64,000 nucleotides of DNA, from contig NZ_CP059200.1 in assembly GCF_014251755.1 (NCBI RefSeq), positions 226,286-290,285 of the forward strand, written 5' to 3'. The position numbers and the translations under genes are program-made. This stretch comes from Blattabacterium cuenoti (GTDB lineage: Bacteria > Bacteroidota > Bacteroidia > Flavobacteriales > Blattabacteriaceae). Shown one piece after another: positions 26,113 through 35,248 of the stretch. The notes below the pieces were generated by a model. The model ran no database searches and was not told where the DNA came from. It was given only the letters and a program-made list of their open reading frames with translations. Every line of letters begins with the position of its first letter. Positions within the stretch are counted from its first letter, which is position 1.

Positions 26113-26120
26113 TATATTTG
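26113..26120 (+). promoter_or_regulatory. Candidate Bacteroidota -7 element upstream of the OmpA-like gene
   Basis: The bases are TATATTTG, a perfect TAnnTTTG box 26 bases before the ATG at 26147. A TTTG at 26097-26100 lies only 12 bases upstream, shorter than the usual spacing, so the -33 element is unclear. The position fits a short leader for a highly expressed outer membrane protein. Confidence 0.45.
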
Positions 26121-26146
26121 TTTAGATTTAAAGAAATTATAGTTTT

Positions 26147-27523
26147 ATGAGAAACGTCAATTTTTTTATTATTGCTTTATTTACTTTTTTTTCGTCTGTT
26201 TTTTCCCAAGAAGATTCGAAAGAAAAATGGTTTATCCGAATAGGAGCACATGATATAAATTATTATCCGATAACGTCTCCTTTTGAAGGTTTTTTTCTAA
26301 AAAAGAATAATAGTTTTAATCCCGTTATTTCTAGCATAGAATTAGAACATCAGATCAAGAAACATATGGGAGTGTATTTAAATGCTTCATTAGGAATGGT
26401 AGACAATCCAAGATGGAAAATAGAAAATAACTTTTTTATGAAGTTAAGTCATGGAGTGAATTTATATATGTTACCTCATAACAAGCATAACAAGTTTGAT
26501 CCTTATTTAAAATTGGGATTAGGTTATCATAAATTCAATAATTATCTCAATAGAGAATTGAGAATTTCAGAAACAAAATATTTTAAAACGAATAAAAAAA
26601 ATTTTTTTCTATTAAATAGTGGATTAGGGTTTAATTTATGGATGGTTCCTAACTTTGGATTTAATGTTCAAAGCACTTATAATCAAATATTTGCAAAACA
26701 ATCAGAAGATTATTTAAATTTTTGGAAACATAATGTAGGATTGATTTTCCGTTTTGGTGGAACCCTACAAATTCATAAACATGATCATAAAACGGTTGGA
26801 GAAACAGATCAAGATAATTTTTATTCCGTTCTTCCCATTAAAGAAAAAGAAGAAGAAAAAGAAAAAAAAATTTGTTGTAATAATCAAGAAGACTCAGATA
26901 ATGATGGAGTTTTAGATCAGGAAGATTCCTGTCCAAATCAATTTGGATTAAAAAAATTTCAGGGTTGTCCAGATACAGATTTAGATAATATTCCGGATCA
27001 GGAAGATTCCTGTCCAAATCAATTTGGATTAAAAAAATTTCAGGGTTGTCCAGATACAGATTTAGATAATATTCCGGATCAGGAAGATTCCTGTCCAAAT
27101 CAATTTGGATTAAAAAAATTTCAGGGTTGTCCGGATACAGATTTAGATAATATTCCGGATCAGGAAGATAGATGCCCAAACAAATTTGGAAAAAAAGAAC
27201 ATCAAGGATGTCCTCATGTAGTTTTTTATCCTATTTTATTCAATTTTGGTAAATTTTCATTATCTCCTCATTCTTTAACAAAAATTAATAAAATTGCTGA
27301 AATCATGATTAATATTCTTCCTAATTCTAAATTTTACATCAATGGATATACAGATCCGAATGGAAAATCCGATTTGAATAAGATTCTATCTGTAAAAAGA
27401 GCTTATTCCGTATTTGAAGCTTTAGTATCTAAAGGGGTAGATGCTTCTAGAATAGAAATTAGAGGATTAGGAATCGAAAAGAAAAAAGGACGATGTGTTG
27501 AAATCATAATCAAAAAGTCATAA
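26147..27523 (+). CDS. OmpA family outer membrane protein with TSP3 repeats
   Basis: This 458-residue protein links the outer membrane to peptidoglycan. It starts with a signal peptide (residues 1-21, ending SSVFSQ). An eight-strand-like beta-barrel follows to about residue 215 (FGFNVQSTYNQ, HNVGLIFRFGG). A set of 27-residue calcium-binding TSP3 repeats begins at Asp257 (DQEDSCPNQFGLKKFQGCPD), and a C-terminal OmpA domain runs from about residue 365. That domain's NGYTDPNGKSDLNKILSVKRA motif holds the DAP-binding Asp and Arg. Three repeats are almost identical in DNA, with a fourth diverged. The gene ends at a hairpin terminator. Confidence 0.93.
   Translation: MRNVNFFIIALFTFFSSVFSQEDSKEKWFIRIGAHDINYYPITSPFEGFFLKKNNSFNPVISSIELEHQIKKHMGVYLNASLGMVDNPRWKIENNFFMKLSHGVNLYMLPHNKHNKFDPYLKLGLGYHKFNNYLNRELRISETKYFKTNKKNFFLLNSGLGFNLWMVPNFGFNVQSTYNQIFAKQSEDYLNFWKHNVGLIFRFGGTLQIHKHDHKTVGETDQDNFYSVLPIKEKEEEKEKKICCNNQEDSDNDGVLDQEDSCPNQFGLKKFQGCPDTDLDNIPDQEDSCPNQFGLKKFQGCPDTDLDNIPDQEDSCPNQFGLKKFQGCPDTDLDNIPDQEDRCPNKFGKKEHQGCPHVVFYPILFNFGKFSLSPHSLTKINKIAEIMINILPNSKFYINGYTDPNGKSDLNKILSVKRAYSVFEALVSKGVDASRIEIRGLGIEKKKGRCVEIIIKKS
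26915..27157 (+). repeat. Three tandem 81-bp repeats in the OmpA-like gene
   Basis: Copies begin at 26915, 26996 and 27077, each 81 bp (27 codons) and starting GATCAGGAAGAT. Copy 3 differs by one base in CCAGAT to CCGGAT (near 27132), and copy 1 has the same unit. A fourth, diverged copy starts at 27158. The repeats are in frame, so copy-number change by recombination or slippage would keep the gene open. Confidence 0.95.
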
Positions 27524-27533
27524 AATCATAAAT

Positions 27534-27567
27534 AAAAAAAGTCTCTTGATTTTCAAGAGGCTTTTTT
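27534..27567. terminator. Bidirectional hairpin terminator between the OmpA-like gene and tatC
   Basis: An A7 tract (27534-27540) is followed by GTCTCTTGA (27541-27549), a TTT loop, TCAAGAGGC (27553-27561) and TTTTTT. The nine-base stem has one G-U pair. It can act for the plus-strand OmpA-like gene and, read the other way, for tatC, whose stop codon is inside the right arm. Confidence 0.75.
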
Positions 27568-28353
27568 GTTTGTCTGAAAAGAGATATATACACTTACTTG
27601 ATAAAGTATTAGAAGAGGAATTAATACGATGATTGTACTTAAAATATCTCCAGGTGTTATAGCAGAAGCTATAACTAACAGGATCAGAAAAGCATGTTTT
27701 CTGTATTTTTTTAAAAATGAATAAGATATTAATTCCATTTTAGTTAGAAAAAATATAAGAAATGGAAATAAAAAAAGAATCCCCATAGAAAACACGGAAT
27801 GAACGATTAAAGAAATATAATCTGATAAATCAAATATATTTTTCGGAATATAACTTATTCTAAAAGAATATCCAAAATGAATTAAAAATGGACATAATAC
27901 AAAATAACCGAAAAAAATACCTAATAAAAACAAAAAAGTAACCATGATCAATATCCATAGAGAATATTTCTTTTCTTCATCCGAAAGAGCCGGTTTAATA
28001 AATTTCCAAAATTCATAAACAACATAAGGAAATGATAAAATGACTCCTCCTATGAAGCAAGTCCATACATAAATATTGAATTGACCAAATATTTGTCTAT
28101 TTTGTATTTCTAAATTTTTATCTAAAAAAGAAACGGAGTTCAAATGTATACCTAAAAATGAATTTGCTAATTTGTAAAAAACACGGTAAGTAATGAAATC
28201 TGTTTTTGCGGGACCAAAAATAATGTAATCAAATATAATATATTTATTGTTCATTAAAATAATCATTGCAATAATGATTGCACAAAGACAATGAATTATA
28301 TGTTTTCTTAATTCCTCTATATGTTTCCAAAACGGCATTTTATTTTTATTCAT
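27553..28353 (-). CDS. tatC: Twin-arginine translocase subunit TatC
   Basis: TatC is the receptor of the Tat pathway, which moves folded proteins over the inner membrane. The 266-residue protein opens with MPFWKHIEELRKHIIHC, the conserved first block containing the signal-binding Glu. It has six predicted helices, FPYVVYEFWKFIKPALSDEEKKY, and SAITPGDILSTIIVLIPLLILYQVSVYIS at the end. It is intact. TatA is not in the window. Cofactor-bearing exported proteins would need it. Confidence 0.95.
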   Translation of the reverse strand: MNKNKMPFWKHIEELRKHIIHCLCAIIIAMIILMNNKYIIFDYIIFGPAKTDFITYRVFYKLANSFLGIHLNSVSFLDKNLEIQNRQIFGQFNIYVWTCFIGGVILSFPYVVYEFWKFIKPALSDEEKKYSLWILIMVTFLFLLGIFFGYFVLCPFLIHFGYSFRISYIPKNIFDLSDYISLIVHSVFSMGILFLFPFLIFFLTKMELISYSFLKKYRKHAFLILLVIASAITPGDILSTIIVLIPLLILYQVSVYISFQTNKKAS

Positions 28354-28429
28354 TAAAATTAAATTTTATAAAAAAATAATATATTTATTTTCAATAAAAA
28401 TTGTAATTTTCATGTTAAATTTCATATAC

Positions 28430-29452
28430 ATGAAATGTGGAATTATAGGACTTCCCAATACGGGAAAATCAACATTTTTTAATCTGATTTCCAACTCAAA
28501 AGCTTTATCAGAAAATTTTCCTTTTTGTACCATAGAACCTAATTATGGAATCACAAAAGTTCCAGATAAAAGATTATACGAATTAAAAAAAATCATTAAT
28601 TCTCCTACTACAAAAATTATTCCATCTGAAATAAAAATAGTAGATATAGCTGGATTAATTAAAGGGGCGCATAAAGGAGAAGGTTTAGGAAATAAATTTT
28701 TATCTCATGTTCGTGAAACAAATGTCATCATACACATGATTCGTTTTTTTCGTGATAAAAGTGTCCTTCATGTGGAAGGATCTGTAAATCCTATTAGAGA
28801 TAAAGAGATTATTGATATGGAATTACAGTTTAAAGACATAGAAACGATAGAAAAAAAATTAGAAAAAACTATTAAAAAAAATCAAGTCAATAAATCTACA
28901 CATATACTGAAAAAAATTTCTTCTTTTTTAAAAGAAGGAAAAAATATTAGAATGTATCCCTTTCAAGAAAATGAACAAGAATATATAAAAGATTTACAGT
29001 TACTCACTGTTAAACCTGTTCTTTATATATGTAATCTAGACATAGATGATAAAAAATTAGATCAAAAAACTAATTTGCATATAGAAAGTATGAAAAAAAT
29101 GGTAAAAAGGGAAAATTCTACTTTAGTAATTTTATCATTAAAAAAAAATTGTATAGAACTTGATCAAGTGTTGAAAAATACCTATAAATTACTAAACTTA
29201 CAAAGTTTTTTTACGATAGGAAAAAAAGAAATTCGATCTTGGTCTATTCCTAATCCATGTACAGCTTATGAAGCGTCTTCAGTGATTCATACAGATTTTA
29301 AAAAAGGATTTATTCGAGCAAAAGTTATTCATTATAATGATTTTATAAAACATAGATCTGAAGAAAATGTGAAAAAAGCAGGAAAAATATTATTAGCAGG
29401 AAAAAATTATCTCATTCAAGATGGAGATCTTATTCACTTCCGATTCAATTAA
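28430..29452 (+). CDS. ychF: YchF/OLA1 family ATPase
   Basis: YchF is a ribosome-associated Obg-like P-loop ATPase. The 340-residue protein has the Walker A GLPNTGKST near the start, FPFCTIEPNYG, IVDIAGLIKGAHKGEGLGNKFL, and a C-terminal TGS domain ending AGKNYLIQDGDLIHFRF. NKMD-like base recognition is replaced by ICNLDIDD, as in the ATP-specific YchF group. The second ATG at 28430 is chosen because the family starts with K-GIIGLPN. An ATG at 28412 adds six residues. The end overlaps the convergent peptidase gene by 8 bases. Confidence 0.94.
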   Translation: MKCGIIGLPNTGKSTFFNLISNSKALSENFPFCTIEPNYGITKVPDKRLYELKKIINSPTTKIIPSEIKIVDIAGLIKGAHKGEGLGNKFLSHVRETNVIIHMIRFFRDKSVLHVEGSVNPIRDKEIIDMELQFKDIETIEKKLEKTIKKNQVNKSTHILKKISSFLKEGKNIRMYPFQENEQEYIKDLQLLTVKPVLYICNLDIDDKKLDQKTNLHIESMKKMVKRENSTLVILSLKKNCIELDQVLKNTYKLLNLQSFFTIGKKEIRSWSIPNPCTAYEASSVIHTDFKKGFIRAKVIHYNDFIKHRSEENVKKAGKILLAGKNYLIQDGDLIHFRFN

Positions 29453-30533
29453 TAAAAAACTGATTTATATTATTATTAATTTCTTGTAAAGTTTCAAAAA
29501 TAAGTAATATAGTTAGTTCTACATCTTTTTTATGAACCATTTCTACTGTAGTATGCATATATTTAAGAGGAATGGAAATTAAAGCAGACAATACTCCCTT
29601 ATTGGAATAAGCGAAAGCATCTGTATCTGTTCCTGTGCTAGATGATACCAAACGTTGAAAATGTATTTTTTTCCTATTAGCAGTATTAATCATCAATTCT
29701 CTAATACTTTTATGTATTGAAGGAGCATATCCAATGACAGGTCCTAATCCACATTTGATATCCCCTTGTATTTTTTTATCAATCATAGGACTACAAGTAT
29801 CATGTATGACATCGGTAACAATTGCCACATTGGGTTGTATAGTTTGAGAAATCATTTTTGCCCCTTTAAAACCCACTTCTTCTTGAACTGAATTTACTAT
29901 ATATAATCCAAATTTTAGATTTATCCCATTTTCAATTATAATTTTTGCTACTTCTGCTATAATAAACCCTCCTATTTTATTATCTAATGCTTTAGATACA
30001 AAATAATTTTGATTCATAATAAAAAACTTATCAGGATAAGTAATCATACAACCTACATGAACCCCCATATTAATTGCTTCAGTCTTATTGGAAACACCAA
30101 TATCTACAAATAGATTCTCTACATTAGGATATTTTTCTGATGAAGGTTTTCTTGTATGAATAGCAGGCCATCCAAATACTCCATGTATAAATCCTTTTTC
30201 CGTATGAATGATTACTCTTTTAGATGGAGCAATTTGATGATCGGTACCTCCATTACGAGATACATATATTATTCCTTCTTCTGTGATATAATTAACGTAC
30301 CATGATATTTCATCAACATGAGCTTCAAGAATCAATTTGTATGGAGAATTAGGATTAATAATTCCTACTGCTGTCCCATATAAATCAGTTTGTATTTTTT
30401 CTATATAAGAACTAATATGGTTTGTCCATATTTGTTGTCCTTCATTTTCATTTCCTGTTGGGGAACATTTATTCAAATATTTTTCAAGAAATTGAATAGA
30501 TTCACTATTAATTGAATATGAATAATTACTCAT
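29445..30533 (-). CDS. M42 family metallopeptidase
   Basis: This 363-residue cytoplasmic aminopeptidase belongs to the M42 glutamyl aminopeptidase/cellulase-like family. Metal and catalytic residues are visible in EAHVDEISW (His ligand), KALDNKIGGFI (bridging Asp), VQEEVGFKGA (catalytic Glu pair) and VTDVIHDTC. A late SSTGTDTDAF and YMHTTVEMVHKKD supply the last His ligand. The start at 30533 overlaps the dapF end by 8 bases. A longer frame inside dapF is not supported. It probably recycles peptides into amino acids. Confidence 0.9.
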   Translation of the reverse strand: MSNYSYSINSESIQFLEKYLNKCSPTGNENEGQQIWTNHISSYIEKIQTDLYGTAVGIINPNSPYKLILEAHVDEISWYVNYITEEGIIYVSRNGGTDHQIAPSKRVIIHTEKGFIHGVFGWPAIHTRKPSSEKYPNVENLFVDIGVSNKTEAINMGVHVGCMITYPDKFFIMNQNYFVSKALDNKIGGFIIAEVAKIIIENGINLKFGLYIVNSVQEEVGFKGAKMISQTIQPNVAIVTDVIHDTCSPMIDKKIQGDIKCGLGPVIGYAPSIHKSIRELMINTANRKKIHFQRLVSSSTGTDTDAFAYSNKGVLSALISIPLKYMHTTVEMVHKKDVELTILLIFETLQEINNNINQFFIN

Positions 30534-31356
30534 TTTTTTTCGATTTATAAAAATCCTCCATAAGGATGGATCCTTTAAATATAAATTTAACATTTCCGGT
30601 TAAATGAATATCAAAATATTCATTTTTTGTTTTTTTTAATGAAACCCATAATTTTCCTCCAAGAGTTTGGACTAAAATTTCTCCCACATCATTTTTTATT
30701 TTATTTGTTTCACATGCGGCGATGACAGAGGCAACAACTCCTGTTCCACAAGATAAAGTTTCGTTTTCTACTCCTCTTTCATAAGTACGAACTTGTAGCA
30801 TATTATTTTTAAGTATTTTTACAAAATTCACATTGACTCCTTTTTCCAAATAAGGACTTTGAAATCTAATTTTTTTTCCTTCTTGATATATGTTTTTTTC
30901 ATTGATTTTTTCTACAAATAAAATATGATGTGGAGAACCTGTATTTAAAAAAACGTATTTTTTATGAATTTCTATTGTATTTTTATCTATATCAAGAAGT
31001 TTTATAGAAACCAAATTATCATTATTCCTTATAAATCCATCATGATATCCATCTATAGCTCGAAAATGAATTTTATTTTTTTTTGGGATTCCTAATTGAT
31101 TCGCAAAAGAAATTGCACATCTCCCCCCATTTCCACACATTGTGCTTTCTTTTCCATCAGAATTACAATATTTCATATAAAAATCACTTTTATATTCATC
31201 ATCATTTTGAATCAAAATAATTCCATCGGCTCCAACTCCAAAATGTCTATCACACAATTTTTTAAATAAAAAAGGATTTTCTATTTTTTGTTGTCTAGAA
31301 TCTAGGAGTATGAAATCATTTCCAGTTCCTTGATATTTATAAAAATTCAATTTCAT
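30526..31356 (-). CDS. dapF: Diaminopimelate epimerase
   Basis: DapF converts LL- to meso-diaminopimelate for lysine and peptidoglycan. The 276-residue protein has both catalytic cysteines in TMCGNGGRC and ETLSCGTGV, the start KYQGTGNDFILLD, and GSPHHILFV. It supplies the amino acid that MurE, also encoded in this window, adds to the stem peptide. The gene starts the minus-strand pair with the M42 peptidase and is divergent from htrA across 85 bases. Confidence 0.95.
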   Translation of the reverse strand: MKLNFYKYQGTGNDFILLDSRQQKIENPFLFKKLCDRHFGVGADGIILIQNDDEYKSDFYMKYCNSDGKESTMCGNGGRCAISFANQLGIPKKNKIHFRAIDGYHDGFIRNNDNLVSIKLLDIDKNTIEIHKKYVFLNTGSPHHILFVEKINEKNIYQEGKKIRFQSPYLEKGVNVNFVKILKNNMLQVRTYERGVENETLSCGTGVVASVIAACETNKIKNDVGEILVQTLGGKLWVSLKKTKNEYFDIHLTGNVKFIFKGSILMEDFYKSKKNE

Positions 31357-31405
31357 AACAACGAATTTAATATTATTTTTTAAACTGTAAAATTATTTAT
31401 TTCCA

Positions 31406-31413
31406 TATATTTG
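31406..31413 (+). promoter_or_regulatory. Candidate Bacteroidota -7 element upstream of htrA
   Basis: The bases are TATATTTG, a perfect TAnnTTTG box 28 bases before the htrA ATG. It is the only such match in the 85-base divergent gap. The -33 region has no clear TTTG, which may reflect base drift. Confidence 0.4.
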
Positions 31414-31441
31414 TTTGTGTGTAATCACTAACAAAATATAA

Positions 31442-32944
31442 ATGAAGAAAATAGTTTTTTATATTGTACTGAGCAGTATTATGAGTTCAATAATAACTAT
31501 TGCTGCATATAAACAATACGCTAAAGAAGACCCTTTACTTTTTCCATATACTTCAAAAACAAGGCTTACCTCATCAGATTCTTCCTCATTGGTTAGTTCT
31601 GCTGGTTTTCCTGATTTTACTAGAGTCGTATCAAAAACCATACATGCAGTAGTCAATGTTAAAAATTATTCAAAAAAATATAACAATCAATTTGATCCAT
31701 TTGATTTCTTTTTTGGATTTCCTGATGATTTTGGAAACAATAGAGAAAAAAAACCTCAAAGAAATGAGATTCCTGGACTTCATGGATCTGGAGTCATTCT
31801 ATCCCCTGATGGATATATTGTGACTAATAATCATGTCATAAAAGATGCAGAAAAAATAGAAATTACTCTTAGTGATCAAAGAACTTATAAAGCGAAATTA
31901 ATAGGAACCGATCCTAGTACCGATATTGCTTTATTAAAAATTAATGAAACAAATTTACCCTTTATTTATTTTTCGGATTCTAATAAAGTACAAGTAGGAG
32001 AATGGGTTCTAGCGATAGGAAATCCTTTTGATTTAAACTCTACTGTTACAGCCGGGATCATAAGTGCAAAAAATAGAAGTTTGGGGATATTAAGAGGAGA
32101 AACACTATCATCTTCTTCTATTGAATCTTTTTTCCAAACAGATGCAGCGGTCAATCCTGGAAATAGTGGAGGTGCTTTAATTAACACAAATGGGGAATTA
32201 ATTGGAATTAACACAGCCATTTCTTCAGCTTCAGGAAATTTTATAGGATATAGTTTTGCGGCTCCTTCTAATTTGGTAGCAAAAGTGATCCAAGACATAA
32301 AAAAATACGGAACCGTACAACGTGCATATTTAGGAGTGAGAGGAATGGATCTTTCTAAAACAGAATATTTAAAAGCTTATAATAAAGAAACACATCAAAA
32401 TATAAAATCACAACAAGGTTTTTTAATAGGAGAAATATTTGAAAAAAGTGGAGCGTCAGATGCAGGACTTAAAAAAGGAGATATCATAAAAAGCATAGAT
32501 GGAAAACCTATACAAAATGTTGCAGATCTTTCATTTATTGTAGGGACAAAACATCCAGGAGATAAAGTCAACGTGAATATTATACGTAACAAACAAAAGA
32601 TAATTTTTCACGTTATTTTAAAAGATTTACAAGGAAGAACAAAAATAAGAACTAAAGAAGAAATGACTCCATCTGAATTATTAGGCGTAATATTTGAGCC
32701 ACTTAGTCAAGAATATAAAAAAAATTTTGGAATTGGTTATGGTATTAGAATAAAAGAGATCAGATCAGGTCGTTTAAGTGCTATCGGTTTGGAAGAAGGA
32801 GATATCATTTTATCTATTAATGGAGTCAATATGAAAAAACCTAATGATGTGGATAGAGTTTTAAAAAAATACTCAGGAGATGTGACCATAAAATCGATAA
32901 AACAAAATGGACAAGTATATATAGCAGGATTTGAAATGAATTAA
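31442..32944 (+). CDS. htrA: HtrA/DegP-like periplasmic serine protease
   Basis: This 500-residue protease/chaperone degrades misfolded envelope proteins. A signal anchor (about residues 3-23) is followed by a trypsin-like domain with the triad His131 (VTNNHVIKDA), Asp161 (STDIALLKI) and Ser242 (NPGNSGGALI). Two PDZ domains follow, one around residues 290-390 (AYLGVRGM, GLKKGDIIKSIDGKPI) and one near the end (AIGLEEGDIILSINGV). All catalytic residues are kept. It stands alone on the plus strand between divergent and convergent neighbours, with its own candidate promoter. Confidence 0.95.
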   Translation: MKKIVFYIVLSSIMSSIITIAAYKQYAKEDPLLFPYTSKTRLTSSDSSSLVSSAGFPDFTRVVSKTIHAVVNVKNYSKKYNNQFDPFDFFFGFPDDFGNNREKKPQRNEIPGLHGSGVILSPDGYIVTNNHVIKDAEKIEITLSDQRTYKAKLIGTDPSTDIALLKINETNLPFIYFSDSNKVQVGEWVLAIGNPFDLNSTVTAGIISAKNRSLGILRGETLSSSSIESFFQTDAAVNPGNSGGALINTNGELIGINTAISSASGNFIGYSFAAPSNLVAKVIQDIKKYGTVQRAYLGVRGMDLSKTEYLKAYNKETHQNIKSQQGFLIGEIFEKSGASDAGLKKGDIIKSIDGKPIQNVADLSFIVGTKHPGDKVNVNIIRNKQKIIFHVILKDLQGRTKIRTKEEMTPSELLGVIFEPLSQEYKKNFGIGYGIRIKEIRSGRLSAIGLEEGDIILSINGVNMKKPNDVDRVLKKYSGDVTIKSIKQNGQVYIAGFEMN

Positions 32945-32952
32945 TTCATACT

Positions 32953-34035
32953 TTATTTACTTCTATTCCAATAAAAGAACAAGGTAATGATTCCATAAAT
33001 AACATTGGGAAGCCAAACAGATAAATAAGAAGGAATATAATCTTTGTTGGAATATATTTTTGTGATTTCTATAAAAAAAATATAAAAAAAAGCTAATATA
33101 ATTCCTATAATCATGTTATAAGCAATTTCTCCTTTTTTTTTTCTTGTAGATATAGATAAACCCAAAATTGTGAATATTAAAGTAGAAAAGGGTAAACTTG
33201 TTCTTTGATAATATTCATTTAAATGCATATTTATATTTTTTTTGTCTCCTTCCATATTAATAAATTTTTTCAACTCATGAATATTCATAGTTTCTGCTAT
33301 ATATTCTTCCGGTAAAAATTGTTCCGGTTTTATGGGTAGTCTTATAATTTTATAATTTCCCATAACAAAAAAATCACGATTTTTCTTGATTGTAGTTTCT
33401 CTGTAATCAAATAGAATATATATGTTATATTTTTTATACCAATATATGATTTTAGATTTTAGAATATATGTTATATTTTTTCCATTAAATTTTTGATATA
33501 CACATTTTTTTCCTATATTTTTCTTTTTTGAAAAATTTTGAATAAAAATATATTCATTTTTTGAAATTTGAGTACTGATCGTTTGATTTTTTTCATATTT
33601 ATTTTTATGTCTTGGACTTAACATATATTGATAATGAAATTGATTTTTCTTTTTGTTAGCTATAGGTAAAAAATAATAATTGATGATTAAAGCTATAATT
33701 CCTATCATAATAGCTGAGACCAAATAAGGAAGTGTCAATCTTCTAAAACTAATTCCGCTTGATAGAATCGCTGTGATTTCTGAATGATGGGTTAATTTAG
33801 ATGTGAAAAAAATAACAGACAAAAAAACAGAAATAGGAGAAAAAGTGTTAATTAACCATATGGACCAAAAAGGATAATAAAAAATTAAAGCTTCTTTAAT
33901 AGATCCTTGATTATTTTCTAAACGATGCATCCGTTGAGATATGTCTATAACTATAGATAAGATCTGTAGAGAAATGGTAATAAATATGAAAGTCACAATG
34001 AAATTACGAATTATATAACGATCAATAATTTTCAT
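32953..34035 (-). CDS. LptF/LptG family permease
   Basis: This 360-residue inner membrane protein matches the YjgP/YjgQ family, the permease half of the LPS export ABC transporter. The N-terminus KIIDRYIIRNFIVTFIFITI is typical, with helices near residues 10-30, 55-80 and 100-125. A periplasmic beta-jellyroll part follows, then three C-terminal helices (LPFSTLIFTILGLSIS, YNMIIGIILAFFYIFF). The family has two paralogues, LptF and LptG, that cannot be told apart safely here. It is downstream of tgt with a 4-base gap. It implies that the outer membrane still receives LPS. Confidence 0.88.
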   Translation of the reverse strand: MKIIDRYIIRNFIVTFIFITISLQILSIVIDISQRMHRLENNQGSIKEALIFYYPFWSIWLINTFSPISVFLSVIFFTSKLTHHSEITAILSSGISFRRLTLPYLVSAIMIGIIALIINYYFLPIANKKKNQFHYQYMLSPRHKNKYEKNQTISTQISKNEYIFIQNFSKKKNIGKKCVYQKFNGKNITYILKSKIIYWYKKYNIYILFDYRETTIKKNRDFFVMGNYKIIRLPIKPEQFLPEEYIAETMNIHELKKFINMEGDKKNINMHLNEYYQRTSLPFSTLIFTILGLSISTRKKKGEIAYNMIIGIILAFFYIFFIEITKIYSNKDYIPSYLSVWLPNVIYGIITLFFYWNRSK

Positions 34036-34039
34036 AATA

Positions 34040-35164
34040 TTATAAACGTTCTTGTAACAAAGGAATCATAGATTTTTTCCAATAAAAGAATTTATTGTGC
34101 ATGATATGAATTTTTGCTTCTTGAAGAAGATGAAAATAAAAAGAAAGATTATGGATAGAAGCAATCTCTTTTGCTAAATTATCTCTAGATAAAAAAAGAT
34201 GTCTAACATAAGATTTACTATACAATTGATCTACAAAAGAGTTCCCGAATTCATCTAAGCAGGAATAGTCTTTTTCCCATTTTTTGTTTTTGATATTCAT
34301 GATTCCTTTCCATGTAAATAGCATTCCATGACGTCCATTCCTTGTAGGAAGAACGCAATCAAACATATCTATTCCAAGAGAAATTCCTTCTAAAATATCT
34401 GTAGGACTCCCCACTCCCATTAAATATCGCGGTTTTTTTTTAGGTAAAATGTCTGTTAATAAATCAGTAATGCTATGTGTTTGTTCTTTTTCTTCTCCTA
34501 AACTTAATCCCCCTATCGCATACCCTTCCGATTTTAACAATGAAATTTCTTCTGTAAAAGATCTCCTTAAATCCGGATAAATACTTCCTTGTATAATCGG
34601 AAAAAAACTTTGCTTATAATTATATATTTCTGGATTTTTTTCTAAATAAGAAGAACATTTTTTTAACCAACTATGTGTTTTTTTTAAGGATTTTTGAGCT
34701 TCTGTATGACTACAGGGAAAAGGGGGGCAATCGTCGAAAGCCATAATAATGTCTCCACCTATAAAACGTTGAATTTTCATAGATGTTTCAGGAGAAAAAA
34801 AATGAAAAGATCCATTTATCATAGATTTAAATAGAACTCCGTCTTCAGTAATTTTATTTGATTTTTTCAATGAAAAAATTTGAAAACCTCCACTATCTGT
34901 TAATATAGATCCCTTCCAATTTAGAAAAGAATGAATTCCTCCGGCTTCATGTAAGACTTCAATACCGGGTTGAAAATGTAAATGATAAGTATTTCCAATA
35001 ATTATTTTATACATTTTATAAAGTTCATGTGTTGGAACAGACTTTACATAGCCTTTTGAAGCAACTGGCATAAAAATAGGAGTTTCGATTTTACCATGAT
35101 CTGTTTCTAAAATTCCTATTCTTGCTTTGGAATAACTATCTGTTTTAATTAAGTTGAATTTCAT
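34040..35164 (-). CDS. tgt: Queuine tRNA-ribosyltransferase
   Basis: Tgt swaps guanine 34 for the queuosine precursor in tRNAs with GUN anticodons. The 374-residue protein has GNTYHLHFQPG, LTDSGGFQIFSL with the catalytic Asp, AFDDCPPFP, GGLSLGEE, and MFDCVLPTRNGRHG with the nucleophile Asp. The zinc site usually CTCY-C-SRAYLRHL is here YSCLDEFGNSF...YSKSYVRHLF, so the first Cys ligands look partly replaced. It precedes the LptF/G-like gene as in many Flavobacteriales. Confidence 0.93.
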   Translation of the reverse strand: MKFNLIKTDSYSKARIGILETDHGKIETPIFMPVASKGYVKSVPTHELYKMYKIIIGNTYHLHFQPGIEVLHEAGGIHSFLNWKGSILTDSGGFQIFSLKKSNKITEDGVLFKSMINGSFHFFSPETSMKIQRFIGGDIIMAFDDCPPFPCSHTEAQKSLKKTHSWLKKCSSYLEKNPEIYNYKQSFFPIIQGSIYPDLRRSFTEEISLLKSEGYAIGGLSLGEEKEQTHSITDLLTDILPKKKPRYLMGVGSPTDILEGISLGIDMFDCVLPTRNGRHGMLFTWKGIMNIKNKKWEKDYSCLDEFGNSFVDQLYSKSYVRHLFLSRDNLAKEIASIHNLSFYFHLLQEAKIHIMHNKFFYWKKSMIPLLQERL

Positions 35165-35248
35165 TTGAAAAAGATTTTAACAAATTAAACGATATATGTA
35201 ACATATAGTAGTTATAAAACATAATTTCGTACTATTTATTTATAAAAA

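Noticed and set aside
26838-27179. A 113-codon ORF on the minus strand with a repeated NLPDPEYYLNLYLDNPEIF unit
   Set aside because: It is the antisense frame of the 81-bp tandem repeats in the OmpA-like gene. A 27-codon repeat on one strand leaves an open periodic frame on the other. It has no start context of its own.
32936-32949. Perfect 14-base palindrome ATGAATTAATTCAT at the htrA stop
   Set aside because: The arms are AT-rich and short, with no loop and no T-tract, so it does not look like a terminator or operator and could occur by chance.
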